From Macrostomum hystrix (lineage: Eukaryota; Platyhelminthes; Macrostomidae): a DNA stretch of 64,000 nucleotides. Made by a program: the position numbers and the translations under genes. Positions 24,596 to 38,200 of the stretch are shown in pieces (within the stretch, counting starts at the first letter, position 1; the number at the start of each line of letters is the position of its first letter). The stretch spans positions 10,064,001-10,128,000 of the forward strand of contig CATNEN010000038.1 in assembly GCA_950097015.1 (NCBI GenBank), in the 5' to 3' direction. Under the pieces are notes generated by a model, which made no database searches, had not been told where the DNA came from, and saw nothing but the letters and a program-made list of their open reading frames with translations.

Positions 24596-26320
24596 TAATA
24601 CCTTGTTAGTTTTTTATTACCAAGTGTCCCTAAATTTGCTGCTGTTGCTACTTAGTTATGAAAATTCAAATTCAAATTAATCGGCAGGTTAAACCCACAA
24701 TGTTTGTGTTCTTTGTGTCCTTTTATAAAGATACGATGAATTGTCGCTGTTGTTTTTATTCAATTAATCAGGTATGTTTTTTTAATAAAATTTTGGTTCT
24801 TTATGGCGCCTCTCTGGTTAACTATGCCGAATTTACTCAACTTTTTTGAAGCCTTTTTTCTATTGTTTTTGTCTATTTGACAATTACTTATCTCAGCTTT
24901 TACCTAACTCAGAAATCACTTCGCAAACACTGTTAGCTGCCTCAAGCTGTAGTTTTTAAATTACATTTAGAATTATTGCCTGCTTTGGTAGCTTAACTGT
25001 GTGTAATTTTTGTTTTCAACTAACAAATCTATGATACAAGTGTCAGAAATCTAATTAGACTGTTCTTCGACTGTGGATTAATAGTAGTATGACATTTTTA
25101 GATTTTAATAATAATAAGAATAATAATACTAATTATAATTGACTACACCTGCCCAATTGAGCCGCAGCTAATGCTTGGTGAACTGAAGCAATGCAGAGTT
25201 AAGTGTCTTTCTAAAGGACACAAACTGTTCCAGTGGAGTCAGGAATCGAACCCCCGACCTTCCAGTCGCGAGTCCAACGCCCTAACCACTAGGCTACAAT
25301 TCACTTTGATTAAAAAACTTTAAAATCATTGTAAGATAATTTAGTAAAACTAGCTGCTAGGATTGACATTTGTTAAATCCCCATCGCCCACAAGGCAAAC
25401 TGTTGTTTTAAAATTCATTAATTTGTCTCCTAAAAGTACATCGCAACAATTCAGGGATTTGCATCACATGCTTCTCATTACGCATCTTACCTAGGATAAA
25501 CTAGTTGTCTGTACAGTATTTCGCACGCTCTCGTTGTGTCACTTGGTGTTTCTTGTCTCAAAATAACTTGATTGATTGTATATAGAAAAACATTGTAAGC
25601 TATCAAATCGCAGCTATTTTTGTTTTGTTTTTTTCGTTTTGTTTGAACTTAATGAGAAGTTTAGCTTAACTGTGTGATCAAATCAGTTTTCATATAAGAT
25701 ACTTACACGGCTAGTGGATTCCAAGAAATTTAGCACGTTGTCCCGCAGTTTTAACGAACCAATTAGCGTCGCCTAGCTGAAAAACAGTACTAATGAAAAC
25801 TTTAGGCTTGTTCTGTCATTTATTGTAGACTGTAGACAAATCTAACAACTTGCCGCACTACCTCTCGCTTATTAAAGCTTGCAGCAGCACGGAATTAGAG
25901 TTATTATTACTGCATAAAACTTGCTGTCTGTTAATACTTTATTCCAGTTTTACTACTGAGTCAGTAGTATGCAGTGTAAAAAACACGTGAAAATGTCTTG
26001 TGTTATGTTGACTAATTTTTTGTATCTTTAAGCCCTCTATTCTACCTAATTTACCTAGTTCGTGGCGCCAGATCTTTGTGTAAAAAATTAATATCATTGA
26101 CAGCGTTATGACAAACTATATCAGAAGTATAGTTTCTTTTTGTTCCAACCAAATAAACACTGACAGTGGCTCTGTGGGCGCGCCGTACCTGTCCTGTATT
26201 GTGCGTGTCGTATTGCTGTCTCCTGTAATTCTCCTGCACACGTTATTAAATTGTCTGGACCAAGATATTTTGCATTTATTCTTTTTCGTAACAATGCAGA
26301 TACGCAAGTGAAGTCATGCT
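24596..26320. other. AT-rich intergenic DNA
   Basis: No gene is seen. It holds one SINE-A relic (25106-25304). Short open frames on both strands are unrecognisable. Confidence 0.5.
25106..25304 (-). mobile_element. SINE-A copy, internally deleted
   Basis: Read on the minus strand: tRNA-like head with A box TAGCCTAGTGG and B box GGGGGTTCGATTCC, then GTGTCCTTTAGAAAGACACT, a shortened body and an ATT-rich tail. The full-length relative is at 40875-41193. Not a functional tRNA: no acceptor stem can be formed. Confidence 0.8.
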
Positions 26321-26324
26321 CTCA

Positions 26325-27560
26325 TGCAATGCTAGTAAGCTCATGTGATTGCAATTTAGCTGCGATTCCACATTCAATAGCCTAATTGTAGCTGCGATTC
26401 CACATTCAATAGCCTAGTTGTAGCTACGATACCACATTCAATAGCCTAATTGTAGCTGCGATTCCACATTCAATAGCCTAGTTGTAGCTACGATTCCACA
26501 TTCAATAGCCTAATTGTAGCTGCGATTCCACATTCAATAGCCTTAGTTGTAGCTGCGATTCCACATTTAATAGCCTAGTTGTAGCTGCGATTCCACCCTC
26601 GATAGCCTTAGTTGTAGCTGCGATTCCACATTCAATAGCCTAGTTGTAGCTGCGATTCCACATTCGATAGCCTTAGTTGTAGCTGCGATTCCACATTCAA
26701 TAGCCTAGTTGTAGCTGCGATTCCACATTAAATAGCTTAATTGTAGCTACGATTCTACCTTCAAAAGCTTAGTTGTAGCTGCGATTCCACATTCAATAGC
26801 CTTAGTTGTAGCTGCGATTCCACATTCAATAGCCTATTTGTAGCTGCGATTCCACATTCAATAGCTTAGTTGTAGCTGCGATTCCACATTCAATAGCCTT
26901 AGTTGTAGCTACGATTCCACCTTCGATAGCTTAGTTGTAGCTGCGATTCGACATTCAATAGGCTAGTTGTAGCTACGATTCCACCTTCGATAGCCTTAGT
27001 TGTAGCTGCGATTCCATATTCAATAGCCTTAGTTGTAGCTGCGATTCCATATTCAATAGCCTTAGTTGTAGCTGCGATTCCACATTCAATAGCTTAGTTG
27101 TAGCTGCGATTCCACATTCAATAGCTTAGTTGTAGCTGCGATTCCACATTCAATAGCTTAGTAGTAGCTGCGATTCCACATTCAATAGCTTAGTTGTAGC
27201 TGCGATTCCACATTCAATAGCTTAGTTGTAGCTGCGATTCCACATTCAATAGGCTAGTTGTAGCTACGATTCCACCTTCGATAGCCTTAGTTGTAGCTGC
27301 GATTCCACATTCAATAGCCTTAGTTGTAGCTGCGATTCCACATTCAATAGCTTAGTTGTAGCTGCGATTCCACATTCAATAGCCTTAGTTGTATCTACGA
27401 TTCCACCTTCGATAGCCTTAGTTGTAGCTGCGATTCCACCTTCGATAGCCTTAGTTGTCGCTGCGATTCCACATTCAATAGCTTAGTTGTAGTTGCGATT
27501 CCACCAGTAACAGCTTAGTTGTAGCTACGATTCCAGCTTCGATAGCTTTATCCTAGCAGC
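26325..27560. repeat. 32/33-bp minisatellite, about 38 units, intergenic
   Basis: Unit contains GTTGTAGCTGCGATTCCACA and TTCAATAGCCTTA. Its complement shares TGGAATCGCAGCT with the PACS-intron arrays at 50.8 and 54.2 kb. Confidence 0.95.
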
Positions 27561-28254
27561 ATTTCCACCTCACATGTTCACATTCAAGCTGCAGATGAAC
27601 TTCGACAGTCAACTTGAAAATCATTGTGAAGCTTTAGGCATGTGCATTTTATGATTGATAAGATAATGGCGCACCGGATAGGCGAAATCACTAGTTATTT
27701 AACAGGTCTGCGCACTGTCTGATAGTCAATAAACAATTGGTTATTGATTTTTAACATACCGGTACACATCGAAATAATTAGGGTTAAAACAAAGATTGCA
27801 ATGAGAACAATAATAAAAAATATGTAAAAATACCAGCTAAGTTGAATTCCATTCTCGCAGTTTGATTACAGGTGCATTGCATTCAACCACGAAGTTCAGG
27901 TATAAAAACAAGCACACAACAAGCACTCGTGATGCATGCAGCTGTATTTATATGGGACGAATAAATACTTACACGCAAATTATTTCCGATATGAACATGT
28001 CCAACTTGTCTATGAGCACGTACATTTCAAAGTTAAATAAGAATTACAAACTTTAAAAATTTCAGGAGCAGTATATGACTTTACATGACAACTATTTTAT
28101 TTAAACGGCAGAGCTGAATCTCATAGTTTCACAGCAGAGGGAAATCTCAATTGTGAAGAAATATCCCTTACAGGCTATTGAGAAGTATTCCCTAAAGTGG
28201 GGAATTCCCGACTACATAAGAGAAAAGTTGCATATACGCTATTGTTGTAGGAAA

Positions 28255-30760
28255 ATCCCATAGTTTGTGACTGTATTGATCGAGGGAAATTCTATAGTTT
28301 ATAAGTAAAGGGAAATCCTAAAGTTCAGTAGTAAATGGAAATCCCAAGGTTCAATATTAGAGGGAACACTTAAGGTTGAATAGAAGAGGAAAATCCCAAG
28401 GTTCAGTAGTAGAGGGAAATCCTAAATTTCAGTAGTAGAGGGAAATCCCAAAGTCCAATAGCAGAGAAAAATCCCAAGGTTCAGTAGTAGAGGGAAATCT
28501 CAAGGCTCAGTAGTAGAGGGAAATCCTAAATTTCAGTAGTAGAGGGAAATCCCAAGGTTCAGTAGTAGAGGGAAATCCTAAATTTCAGTAGTAGAGGGAA
28601 ATCCTAAATTTCAGTAGTACAGGGAAATCCCAAGGCTCAGTAGTAGAGGGAAATCCTAAATTTCAGTAGTAGAGGGAAATCCTAAATTTCAGTAGTAGAG
28701 GGAAATCATAAATTTCAGTAGTAGAGGGAAATCCCAAGGTTCAGTAGTAGAGGGAAATCCTAAATTTCAGTAGTACAGGGAAATCCCAAGGCTCAGTAGT
28801 AGAGGGAAATCCTAAATTTCAGTAGTAGAGGGAAATCCTAAATTTCAGTAGTAGAGGGAAATCATAAATTTCAGTAGTAGAGGGAAATCCCAAGGCTCAG
28901 TAGTAGAGGGAAATCCTAAATTTCAGTAGTAGAGGGAAATCTCGAGGTTCAGTAGTAGAGGGAAATCCTAAATTTCAGTAGTAGAGGGAAATCTCGAAGT
29001 TCAGTAGTAGAGGGAAATCCTAAATTTCAGTAGTAGAGGGAAATCTCGAGGCTCAGTAGTAGAGGGAAATCCCAAGGTTCAGTAGTAGAGGGAAATCATA
29101 AATTTCAGTAGTAGAGGGAAATCTCGAGGCTCAGTAGTAGAGGGAAATCCTAAATTTCAGTAGTAGAGGGAAATCTCGAGGCTCAGTAGTAGAGGGAAAT
29201 CCTAAATTTCAGTAGTAGAGGGAAATCTCGAGGCTCAGTAGTAGAGGGAAATCCCAAGGTTCAGTAGTAGAGGGAAATCATAAATTTCAGTAGTAGAGGG
29301 AAATCTCGAGGCTCAGTAGTAGAGGGAAATCCTAAATTTCAGTAGTAGAGGGAAATCCCAAGGTTCAATAGCAGAGGGAAATCCCAAGGTTCAGTAGTAG
29401 AGGGAAATCCTAAATTTCAGTAGTACAGGGAAATCCCAAGGCTCAGTAGTAGAGGGAAATCCTAAATTTCAGTAGTAGAGGGAAATCCTAAATTTCAGTA
29501 GTAGAGGGAAATCATAAATTTCAGTAGTAGAGGGAAATCCCAAGGCTCAGTAGTAGAGGGAAATCCTAAATTTCAGTAGTAGAGGGAAATCTCGAAGTTC
29601 AGTAGTAGAGGGAAATCCTAAATTTCAGTAGTAGAGGGAAATCTCGAGGCTCAGTAGTAGAGGGAAATCCCAAGGTTCAGTAGTAGAGGGAAATCATAAA
29701 TTTCAGTAGTAGAGGGAAATCTCGAGGCTCAGTAGTAGAGGGAAATCCTAAATTTCAGTAGTAGAGGGAAATCTCGAGGCTCAGTAGTAGAGGGAAATCC
29801 TAAATTTCAGTAGTAGAGGGAAATCTCGAGGCTCAGTAGTAGAGGGAAATCCCAAGGTTCAGTAGTAGAGGGAAATCATAAATTTCAGTAGTAGAGGGAA
29901 ATCTCGAGGTTCAGTAGTAGAGGGAAATCCTAAATTTCAGTAGTAGAGGGAAATCATAAATTTCAGTAGTAGAGGGAAATCCCAAGGTTCAGTAGTAGAG
30001 GGAAATCCTAAATTTCAGTAGTACAGGGAAATCCCAAGGCTCAGTAGTAGAGGGAAATCCTAAATTTCAGTAGTAGAGGGAAATCCTAAATTTCAGTAGT
30101 AGAGGGAAATCATAAATTTCAGTAGTAGAGGGAAATCCCAAGGCTCAGTAGTAGAGGGAAATCCTAAATTTCAGTAGTAGAGGGAAATCTCGAGGTTCAG
30201 TAGTAGAGGGAAATCCTAAATTTCAGTAGTAGAGGGAAATCTCGAAGTTCAGTAGTAGAGGGAAATCCTAAATTTCAGTAGTAGAGGGAAATCTCGAGGC
30301 TCAGTAGTAGAGGGAAATCCCAAGGTTCAGTAGTAGAGGGAAATCATAAATTTCAGTAGTAGAGGGAAATCTCGAGGCTCAGTAGTAGAGGGAAATCCTA
30401 AATTTCAGTAGTAGAGGGAAATCTCGAGGCTCAGTAGTAGAGGGAAATCCTAAATTTCAGTAGTAGAGGGAAATCTCGAGGCTCAGTAGTAGAGGGAAAT
30501 CCCAAGGTTCAGTAGTAGAGGGAAATCATAAATTTCAGTAGTAGAGGGAAATCTCGAGGCTCAGTAGTAGAGGGAAATCCTAAATTTCAGTAGTAGAGGG
30601 AAATCCCAAGGTTCAATAGCAGAGGGAAATCCCAAGGTTCAGTAGTAGAGGGAAATCCTAAATTTCAGTAGTAGAGAGAAATCTCGAGGTTCAGTTGTAT
30701 ACGTAAATACCAAAGTTTAGTAGAAGATGGAAATCCCAAAGGTATAGCTAATTTTTTAAG
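28255..30760. repeat. 26-bp minisatellite, about 95 units, with higher-order repeat
   Basis: Unit contains GTAGTAGAGGGAAATCC then TAAATTTCA, with CAAGGTTCA, CAAGGCTCA and TCGAGGCTCA variants. A rare GTAC marker variant recurs at 28618, 28774, 29424 and 30022, spacings of 156, 650 and 598 bp, all multiples of 26. Intergenic. Confidence 0.96.
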
Positions 30761-30769
30761 GAAAATTCT

Positions 30770-31330
30770 TTTTACGGATATTTACGGAGAGAATTTTATT
30801 AGAAAAAAAACGCAAACCGTTCGGTACGCACAAAAACTATACAAGGCAAAGAACCCGATTTAAACAAAAAAGTTATTTGCACCTTTCACTCCATGAAACG
30901 TGAACAAATACACAAAAAACGATGCAAACAAGATGGTGATAGATTCTTAAAATTTTTTGAAAGATTCTGAAGAAAAAGATTTAGAAAAAAGCCAAGCTTA
31001 TGTTTCATATACGAAGACAGGGTGACGCCACTGTATCAAAAAAAGGCACTAAAACGTAAAAAATATAAAACATTGAAATTCCACTTCAAAAATAACAAGA
31101 AAATATTGCGTTAACATTGCCGCGAAACACTTATAAATAAGAATGCAACTATGGTAATAGAAACTATTGATAATCAACTGATGAGACAATAAAAAAGCAA
31201 TAGTTTGAATCTGCCGGCGACAAAAATCAATTGAGATTAGCTATCGGCTATGATGACAATTATGACATAATATGGACACAACAAAAATCCTGCATTGAGT
31301 CAATTAGCTGAAAAAACAGGAATTAACAGA
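30770..31330. other. AT-rich segment between two arrays
   Basis: No gene is seen. It may contain the 3' end of the minus-strand Kelch transcript: an AATAAA in that sense occurs near 30790. Confidence 0.4.
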
Positions 31331-31334
31331 CTGC

Positions 31335-32240
31335 TTTACCCCCCAAATATATCTACAGACTGGGTTCCACCACCAAATGAATCTACAGACTGGGTTCTAC
31401 CACCAAATTTATCTACAGACTTGGTTCTACCACCAAATATATCTACAGACTGGGTTCTACCACCAAATATATCTACAGACTGGGTTCTACCACCAAATAT
31501 ATCTACAGACTGGGTTCTACCACCAAATTTATCTACAGACTGGGTTCTACCACCAAATTTATCTACAGACTGGGTTCTACCAGTAAATTTATCTACAGAC
31601 TGGGTTCTACCAGTAAATTTATCTACAGACTGGGTTCTACCACCAAATTTATCTACAGACTGGGTTCTACCCCCCAATTTATCTACAGAATGGGTTCTAC
31701 CCCCCCAATTTATCCACAGACTGGGTTCTACCACCAAATTTATCTACAGACTGGGTTCTACCAGTAATTTATCTACAGACTGGGTTCTACCCCAAATTTA
31801 TCTATAATTTATCTGGGTTCTACCACCAATTTATCTACAGAATGGGTTCTACCCCCCCAATTTATCTACAGACTGGGTTCTACCACCAATTTATCTACAG
31901 AATGGGTTCTACCCCCCCCAAATGTATCTACAGACTGGGTTCTACCCCCACAAATTTATATACACACTGGGTTCTATTCCCCAAATTGATCTACAGACTG
32001 GGTTCTACCACCAAATATATCTACAGACTGGGTTCTACCACCAAATTATCTACAGACTGGGTTCTACCCCGACATTGATCTACAGACTGTGTTTTAACCC
32101 AAGATGAATCTACAGACTGTGTTCTACCCCCGGACAAATCTACAGATTGTGTTCTACCCCGGATAAATCAACAGACTGTGTTCTACCCACCGAGATGAAT
32201 CCACAGACTGTCTTCTAGTCCACAATCTACAGACAGCATT
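31335..32240. repeat. 30-bp minisatellite, about 29 units, abutting the Kelch stop codon
   Basis: Unit contains TCTACAGACTGGGTTCTACC and ACCAAATTTA. The leftmost units are regular; those near 32.1 kb are diverged. It starts within about 10 bp of the Kelch stop codon, so it is probably 3'UTR in that gene's transcript. Confidence 0.95.
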
Positions 32241-32248
32241 TTACGCCT

Positions 32249-35200
32249 TCAGGCCAGGCGCAGGATCTCGGCGGAGTCGAGGAACACGCGGCCGGAGAAG
32301 CCGCCCAGAGCCAGCAGCGAGTCGCTGCTAAGGGGCAGGAGGCCGAGGCCGGCCCGTGGCACGGCCAATTGTGCGGCGGCCAGCGCCGACGATGTCAGCG
32401 GAGTTCTAGCCACCGCGGCCAGATTCTCGCAGCTAGATAGGGCCGGCTGGTGACCGTCGGAGCCGCCCACAATCCAGAGATCGGCGGAGCTCAGCGATGC
32501 CATGGCGGCGCCTCGCCTAGGACAGGCCAGCGACAGCAGCTGGGACGGGATTGCGTTGTCATTGTCGAGATCATCCTCGTTATGGCTGCTATTGACGACG
32601 TCGAAAGCCGAAGTTTTTGGCGCCGAATTCCAGCAACGCGTGCGCGGATCCCAGATCTCCAAGCTGGACAGGCAGCCGCCGCTCCAGCCGCCGCTGCCGC
32701 CGGCGACCCAGAGCTGGCCCTTGAAATTCAGCATTGGCTAAGTGGTTAGTACGGACAAGCTGCCTGGTAAATCTCAGCAGATGAGGCAACGGATCTAAGC
32801 TCGTAATTATATATTCTATAATCTCACAAACAGCATTGTTGAATTATGTCCACATTGTGAGAAAAAGTAGAGACGTTTATCTGAAAATTTCCGAAAAAAA
32901 AGATACTAACTTAAAGGAACCAACCAGAGAAATATTTGTAGGAGAATTTGAATCTAAAATTTTATTGCGTTTTGATAATCTTCATTATTATTTTTTGCAG
33001 AAGGGCTGGGGGGCAGTGGCAAATCATTTGGTGACACTGGACCCGCAGCCAGCGGGGAGGCAATTCTGCCCATTTCGCTGAATCCTGAGCACACACGCAC
33101 ACGGATACTGTACGCAGGCACACGCTCACACAGGTGTGTACATCTGCCCTGACTTTCTCATCGTCAGGTAGTGTATACACTGCCACTGTGCCTTGGAGTT
33201 AGCCCAAATAAATGTGGCCTCGCCGCGGAATCGAACTTAGGGACCATTGTGCGAGAGGCTGCCACCGAGCCCCCCACCCAATATGGGAATCTTAAGAAAG
33301 GAGTAAATTTTCAATAATTTGGGGCATTTAGGAAATCCAAAACAAATAAGTAAATCGAACCTTAAAATTTCCTTTTTCCTAGGTGATTTCCATCTGCTAT
33401 TTAAATTTAGAAAAATCAAAAAAGAGGAAATCTGCAAAAGTCGCACCTGATAAGCAGACATGCAGCATTCGTTGCGCGGCACGGCCATTGCGGGCATGGC
33501 CTGCCAGCGACCGACTCGCGGGTCCAAAAATTCGGCGTGCCGCACCGAAACAGCGCCGGAGCGGCCGCCGACAGCGTAGATGACGCCGTTCAATTCGGCG
33601 ACGGCGCAGCCGCTGCGGGCGTGCGACATTGTCGGCCCGGCAAGCCACTTAGTGCCTTCAAACTCCTCGACCTGGTTTAGCGAGTTATCGATTTGGTTTG
33701 AGTTTGAGTAAATGGATTTGCGGAAGCAAGAGTAAATCTAATCGTGGAAACACCAGTGAGAGGAAATCCAATTGGGTAACGCCAGCGAGAGCGAATCCGA
33801 CTGGGGAAGCCCTGGGAGAGGAAATCCGATTGAGGAAACCCCTTGGATAGGAAATCCGATTGGGGAACCCCTGGGAGAGGAAATCCGATTGGGGAATCCT
33901 TGGGAGAGGAAATCCGATAGGGGAAACCCCTGGGAGAGGAAATCCGATTGGGTAACGCCAGCGAGAGCGAATCCGATTGGGGAAGCCCTGGGAGAGGAAA
34001 TCCGATTGAGGAAACCCCTTGGATAGGAAATCCGATTGGGTAAACCCCTGGGAGAGGAAATCCGATAAGGGAATCCCTGGGAGAGGAAATCCGATTGGGA
34101 AAACCCCTGGGAAAGGAAATCCGATTGGGGAACCCCTGAGAGAGGAAATACGATCGGGGAAACCTTAAGGAGGGGTAATCAAATTGTGAAAACCCCAGGA
34201 AGAGCGAATCTGATTAAGGAACCAAATGGAGAGGAAATCCGATTTGGGGAAACCCTAAGGATCTAACCGTGGCTAATTCGCAGACACCGTCAGAGCCGCC
34301 GCAGGCGAAGACTCTGCAGAAGCCACCGTCGTTGGCCACGGCAGCCGCAGCGAATCGACTCCTTGGTCCGGTGGCCAAATCCGGCCCGGATCGCCAGGCG
34401 ACGGACTCCGGGCTGTAGATTTCGCAGCTGCGCAGGCACTGACCACGATTGTAGCCGCCGACAACCAGCAGCGGCGGCTGGCCCCAATCGGCCAGGGGGC
34501 CAGGATTGGCCAAAAGGCGCACAGCTCCAAACGCGGCCCTGGGCGAGAGCATGTAAGGAAAATGTTCGCCGCTTTCGCTGCTGTGAAACGAAACGCAGCT
34601 GCTCTGGGCTGACGAGCGACGCCTCACGCGGCAATGCTCGCGCAGCAGCGGATCCTCGGCCACCGGCAGCTGACAGACGCTCATTAAGCACAGGGCCGGG
34701 CCAAGCCTTACTAGAAGTAGTAAACAGCTGGCTGCCCCGGGTTGATGCTGCTGGTTGAGAACTGCCAGCAACCGGGAAGGCAGCTGCGTTGATAACCGCT
34801 GGCAGTTGCTCTGTGTGCGAATTTTATGCCGAGAATTAGGATCTTGTCTCTCCCATGCCTCATATCTCCCACATCGTATCTCTCTTGTCTCATCTCTCCC
34901 CAGTTGTGATCTCTCCAGTGTCTTATCTCCTATTGTCTCATCGCTCCCATGTCGCATATTTTCCTTGCATTGTCTTTCCGCTGTAATCTCTGTCCTGGAT
35001 TATCTCTCCCCGGTCTCATGCCTCTATACGAGTATACCTTTAAAAAACCTAGGCCAGGAAAGCTTTTTATATTCCCTACTTTTAGTAATACAGAAAGCAA
35101 ATACTCACCCCAATCTTAGCCTGCCTTCGACGCGAGTCAATATAGTCTCTCATCTGCGGCAGATGATTGGCTAGCTCCAGTGTCGCTTCCTCGACATTAG

Positions 35201-38200
35201 ACGCCGCCTCATCCGACGCTGCAGCCGTGGCAGTGGCCGCCTCAGCAACCGCGGCCGCTAACTGTCGCTGATCACAGTCGACAACAGACGAACCGTCTGG
35301 CAACAGGTAGAGCAACTGCACCTGGCTAGCTATCTGGCTAAGCAGTCGCTGGGCCAGCGCCGTCTGACAGAATTCCGCACTAACTGAGCTGCCATTCCCT
35401 CCATGCTCGCCGTTCTCGTCCGACCCAGTCGCTGACGGAGTCGGCCTATGATTGTCGTCGCTGGAGTCTGTATCCTCGCCGTAAGACGCGTCGGAATCCG
35501 ACGATGCGCCGGCGCGTCCGCAGTGACGGCGTTCGCGACTGTCTAGGATTAGGCGGTGAAGGACGCGAGCGAACCAGTCACGCAGGAGGTCACCGATGGA
35601 GGCTGCGCTAACCGATATCTGGGAGCCAACTGTGGGAATACGTGGGGGTGCATTACTGGTGGCCGTTCGTTAAAAGTTTTTGTGCGTGTGGATAGTTGGT
35701 GGCTGTGTGTGGATAGTTGGTGGCTATGTGTGGATAGCTGGTTGCTGTGTGTGGATAGTTGGTGGCTGTGTGTGTATAGTTGGTGGCTGTGTGTGGATAG
35801 CTGGTTGCTGTGTGTGGATAGTTGGTGGCTGTGTGTGTATAGTTGGTGGCTGTGTGTGGATACTTGGTGGCTGTGTGTGTATAGTTGGTGGCTGTGTGTG
35901 GATACTTGGTGGCTGTGTGTGGATAGCTGGTGGCTGTGTGTGGATACTTGGTGGCTGTGTGTGGATACTTGGTGGCTGTGTGTGGATACTTGGTGGCTGT
36001 GTGTGGATAGCTGGTGGCTGTGTGTGGATAGTTGGTGGCTGTGTGTGGATACTTGGTGGCTGTGTGTGGATAGTTGGTGGCTGTGTGTGGATACTTGGTG
36101 GCTGTGTGTGGATAGCTGGTGGCTGTGTGTGGATAGTAGTTGGTTGCTGTGTGTGGATAGTTGGTGGCTGTGTGTGGATAGTTGGTGGCTGTGTGTGGAT
36201 AGTTGGTGGCTGTGTGTGTATAGTTGGTGGCTGTGTGTGTATAGTTGGTGGCTGTGTGTGGATACTTGGTGGCTGTGTGTGTATAGTTGGTGGCTGTGCG
36301 TGGATAGTTGGTGGCTGTGTGTGGATAGCTGGTGGCTGTGTGTGGATAGTTGGTTGCTGTGTGTTGGTGGCTGTGTGTGTATAGTTGGTGGCTGTGTGTG
36401 GATAGTTGGTGGCTGTGTGTGGATAGTTGGTGGCTGTGTGTGGATAGTTGGTGGCTGTGTGTGTATAGTTGGTGGCTGTGTGTGTATAGTTGGTGGCTGT
36501 GTGTGGATACTTGGTGGCTGTGTGTGTATAGTTGGTGGCTGTGCGTGGATAGTTGGTGGCTGTGTGTGGATAGCTGGTGGCTGTGTGTGGATAGTTGGTT
36601 GCTGTGTGTTGGTGGCTGTGTGTGTATAGTTGGTGGCTGTGTGTGGATAGTTGGTGGCTGTGTGTGTATAGTTGGTGGCTGTGCGTGGATAGTTGGTGGC
36701 TGTGCGTGGATAGCTGGTGGCTGTGTGTGGATAGCTGGTGGCTGTGTGTGGATAGTTGGTTGCTGTGTGTGGATAGCTGGTGGCTGTGTGTGGATAGCTG
36801 GTGGCTGTGTGTGGATAGTTGGTTGCTGTGTGTGGATAGTTGGTGGCTGTGTGTGGATAGTTGGTGGCTGTGTGTGTATAGTTGGTGGCTGTGCGTGGAT
36901 AGTTGGTGGCTGTGTGTGGATAGTTGGTGGCTGTGTTGATCAATAATAATAATATTTCGTATTTGCAAAAGGGCTGTGTTGGCAATGGCAAAACATGGTC
37001 GGTGACTGTGTTAATTTCAGTTGTTATTATATTCAATCGTGACGGGCAGAGCTAGAAAAGACAGGAATAAAATGAGTGTCAGCACCTTTAGCGTGAAGTT
37101 GCGATAAACGCAAGCATTAGATAGGCACTAGACGCTATTTGTAGCAACCCTTATAATTGTTATAAAGAGGGTGCAAAGACTAAAGAATTATTTATGTAGC
37201 TAAAAGAATTGACAGTTGAAAACAAAAGCCAGCGAAGCCATTTTGCGTAAACTAGCGCGCAAGTTGTTTTGCACTTGAACATTTTTGTTTAATTCTTAGA
37301 AATTATTGCTACTGGCGAACAAATTCTAATTTTTAAGCATTTCTGGTCGAGCTGGCCCCACTTACCTAACAGGTCCACTTTAATCCTGGGCAGTGGGCAG
37401 TCCGCTAAATCCAAAATCTCGGTTAGGTTGCGCACAATGTACTCGTCAATGCCGTCCATCAGGCCGTCCGAGTCCGTCACCTGGGAGCGAAGCTCTGCGG
37501 AGCACAGAAGTACATGATACTGGGGATTATTTACAACTGCTGAGTTTCTTATTATCAGCGAAGGGTTTCAAGATCTGGGAGAACTTTAGTACGCTACGCT
37601 ATCATTTGAGGATCTGTAGAGAATCTAAAATTAGATGAGGATTTAAAGATCTGGGAGAAATAGCATAAAATGAGGATTTGAGGATATGAGAGAATATGTA
37701 TTAAATAGGTACTAAAGGATCTAAAATAACTTTAATAAGGATTAAAGGATTTTGGGAGAACTGATATTAGATGAAGATTTAAGGATTTGGGAGAACAGGT
37801 ATTAGTTGGGGATTCAAGGATCTAGGAGAACAGGTATTAAATGGGGATTTGAGGATCTGGGAGAACAGGTATTAGATGGGGATTTGAGGATCTGGGAGAA
37901 CTGATATTAGATAAGGACTGTCGCAGGTTTTAAAGGATATGGGCCAGTTGACTCACCGAGAGCATTGCGGGGTCGCAAGCTGGCGAGTAGCGCATTAGCG
38001 CACAGCTTGGACAGTGCAGGTAGCCGCAGGTAGCTGGCCGTTGAATGCAGCTGGGCTAGCGCCAGTGGCTCATTGGAGTCGGCAGCTGGCAGGGAGCCGG
38101 TGTACATGAAGTGCAGAGCACGGCCAAATGCCTCCGGGGTCACGTGACGAGGCAGGCTGAACCTGCCGCAGTTTTTCTCCTCGGTCAGCAAGCGCATAAA

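Noticed and set aside
28255-30760. CRISPR-like appearance of regularly spaced short repeats
   Set aside because: Units are contiguous with no unique spacers, and the sequence is from an animal.
35549-37036. 495-codon minus-strand open frame and overlapping plus-strand frames
   Set aside because: It is the 21-bp array read in frame; the unit length is a multiple of three. The real exon (35109-35629) overlaps only its end and uses another frame.
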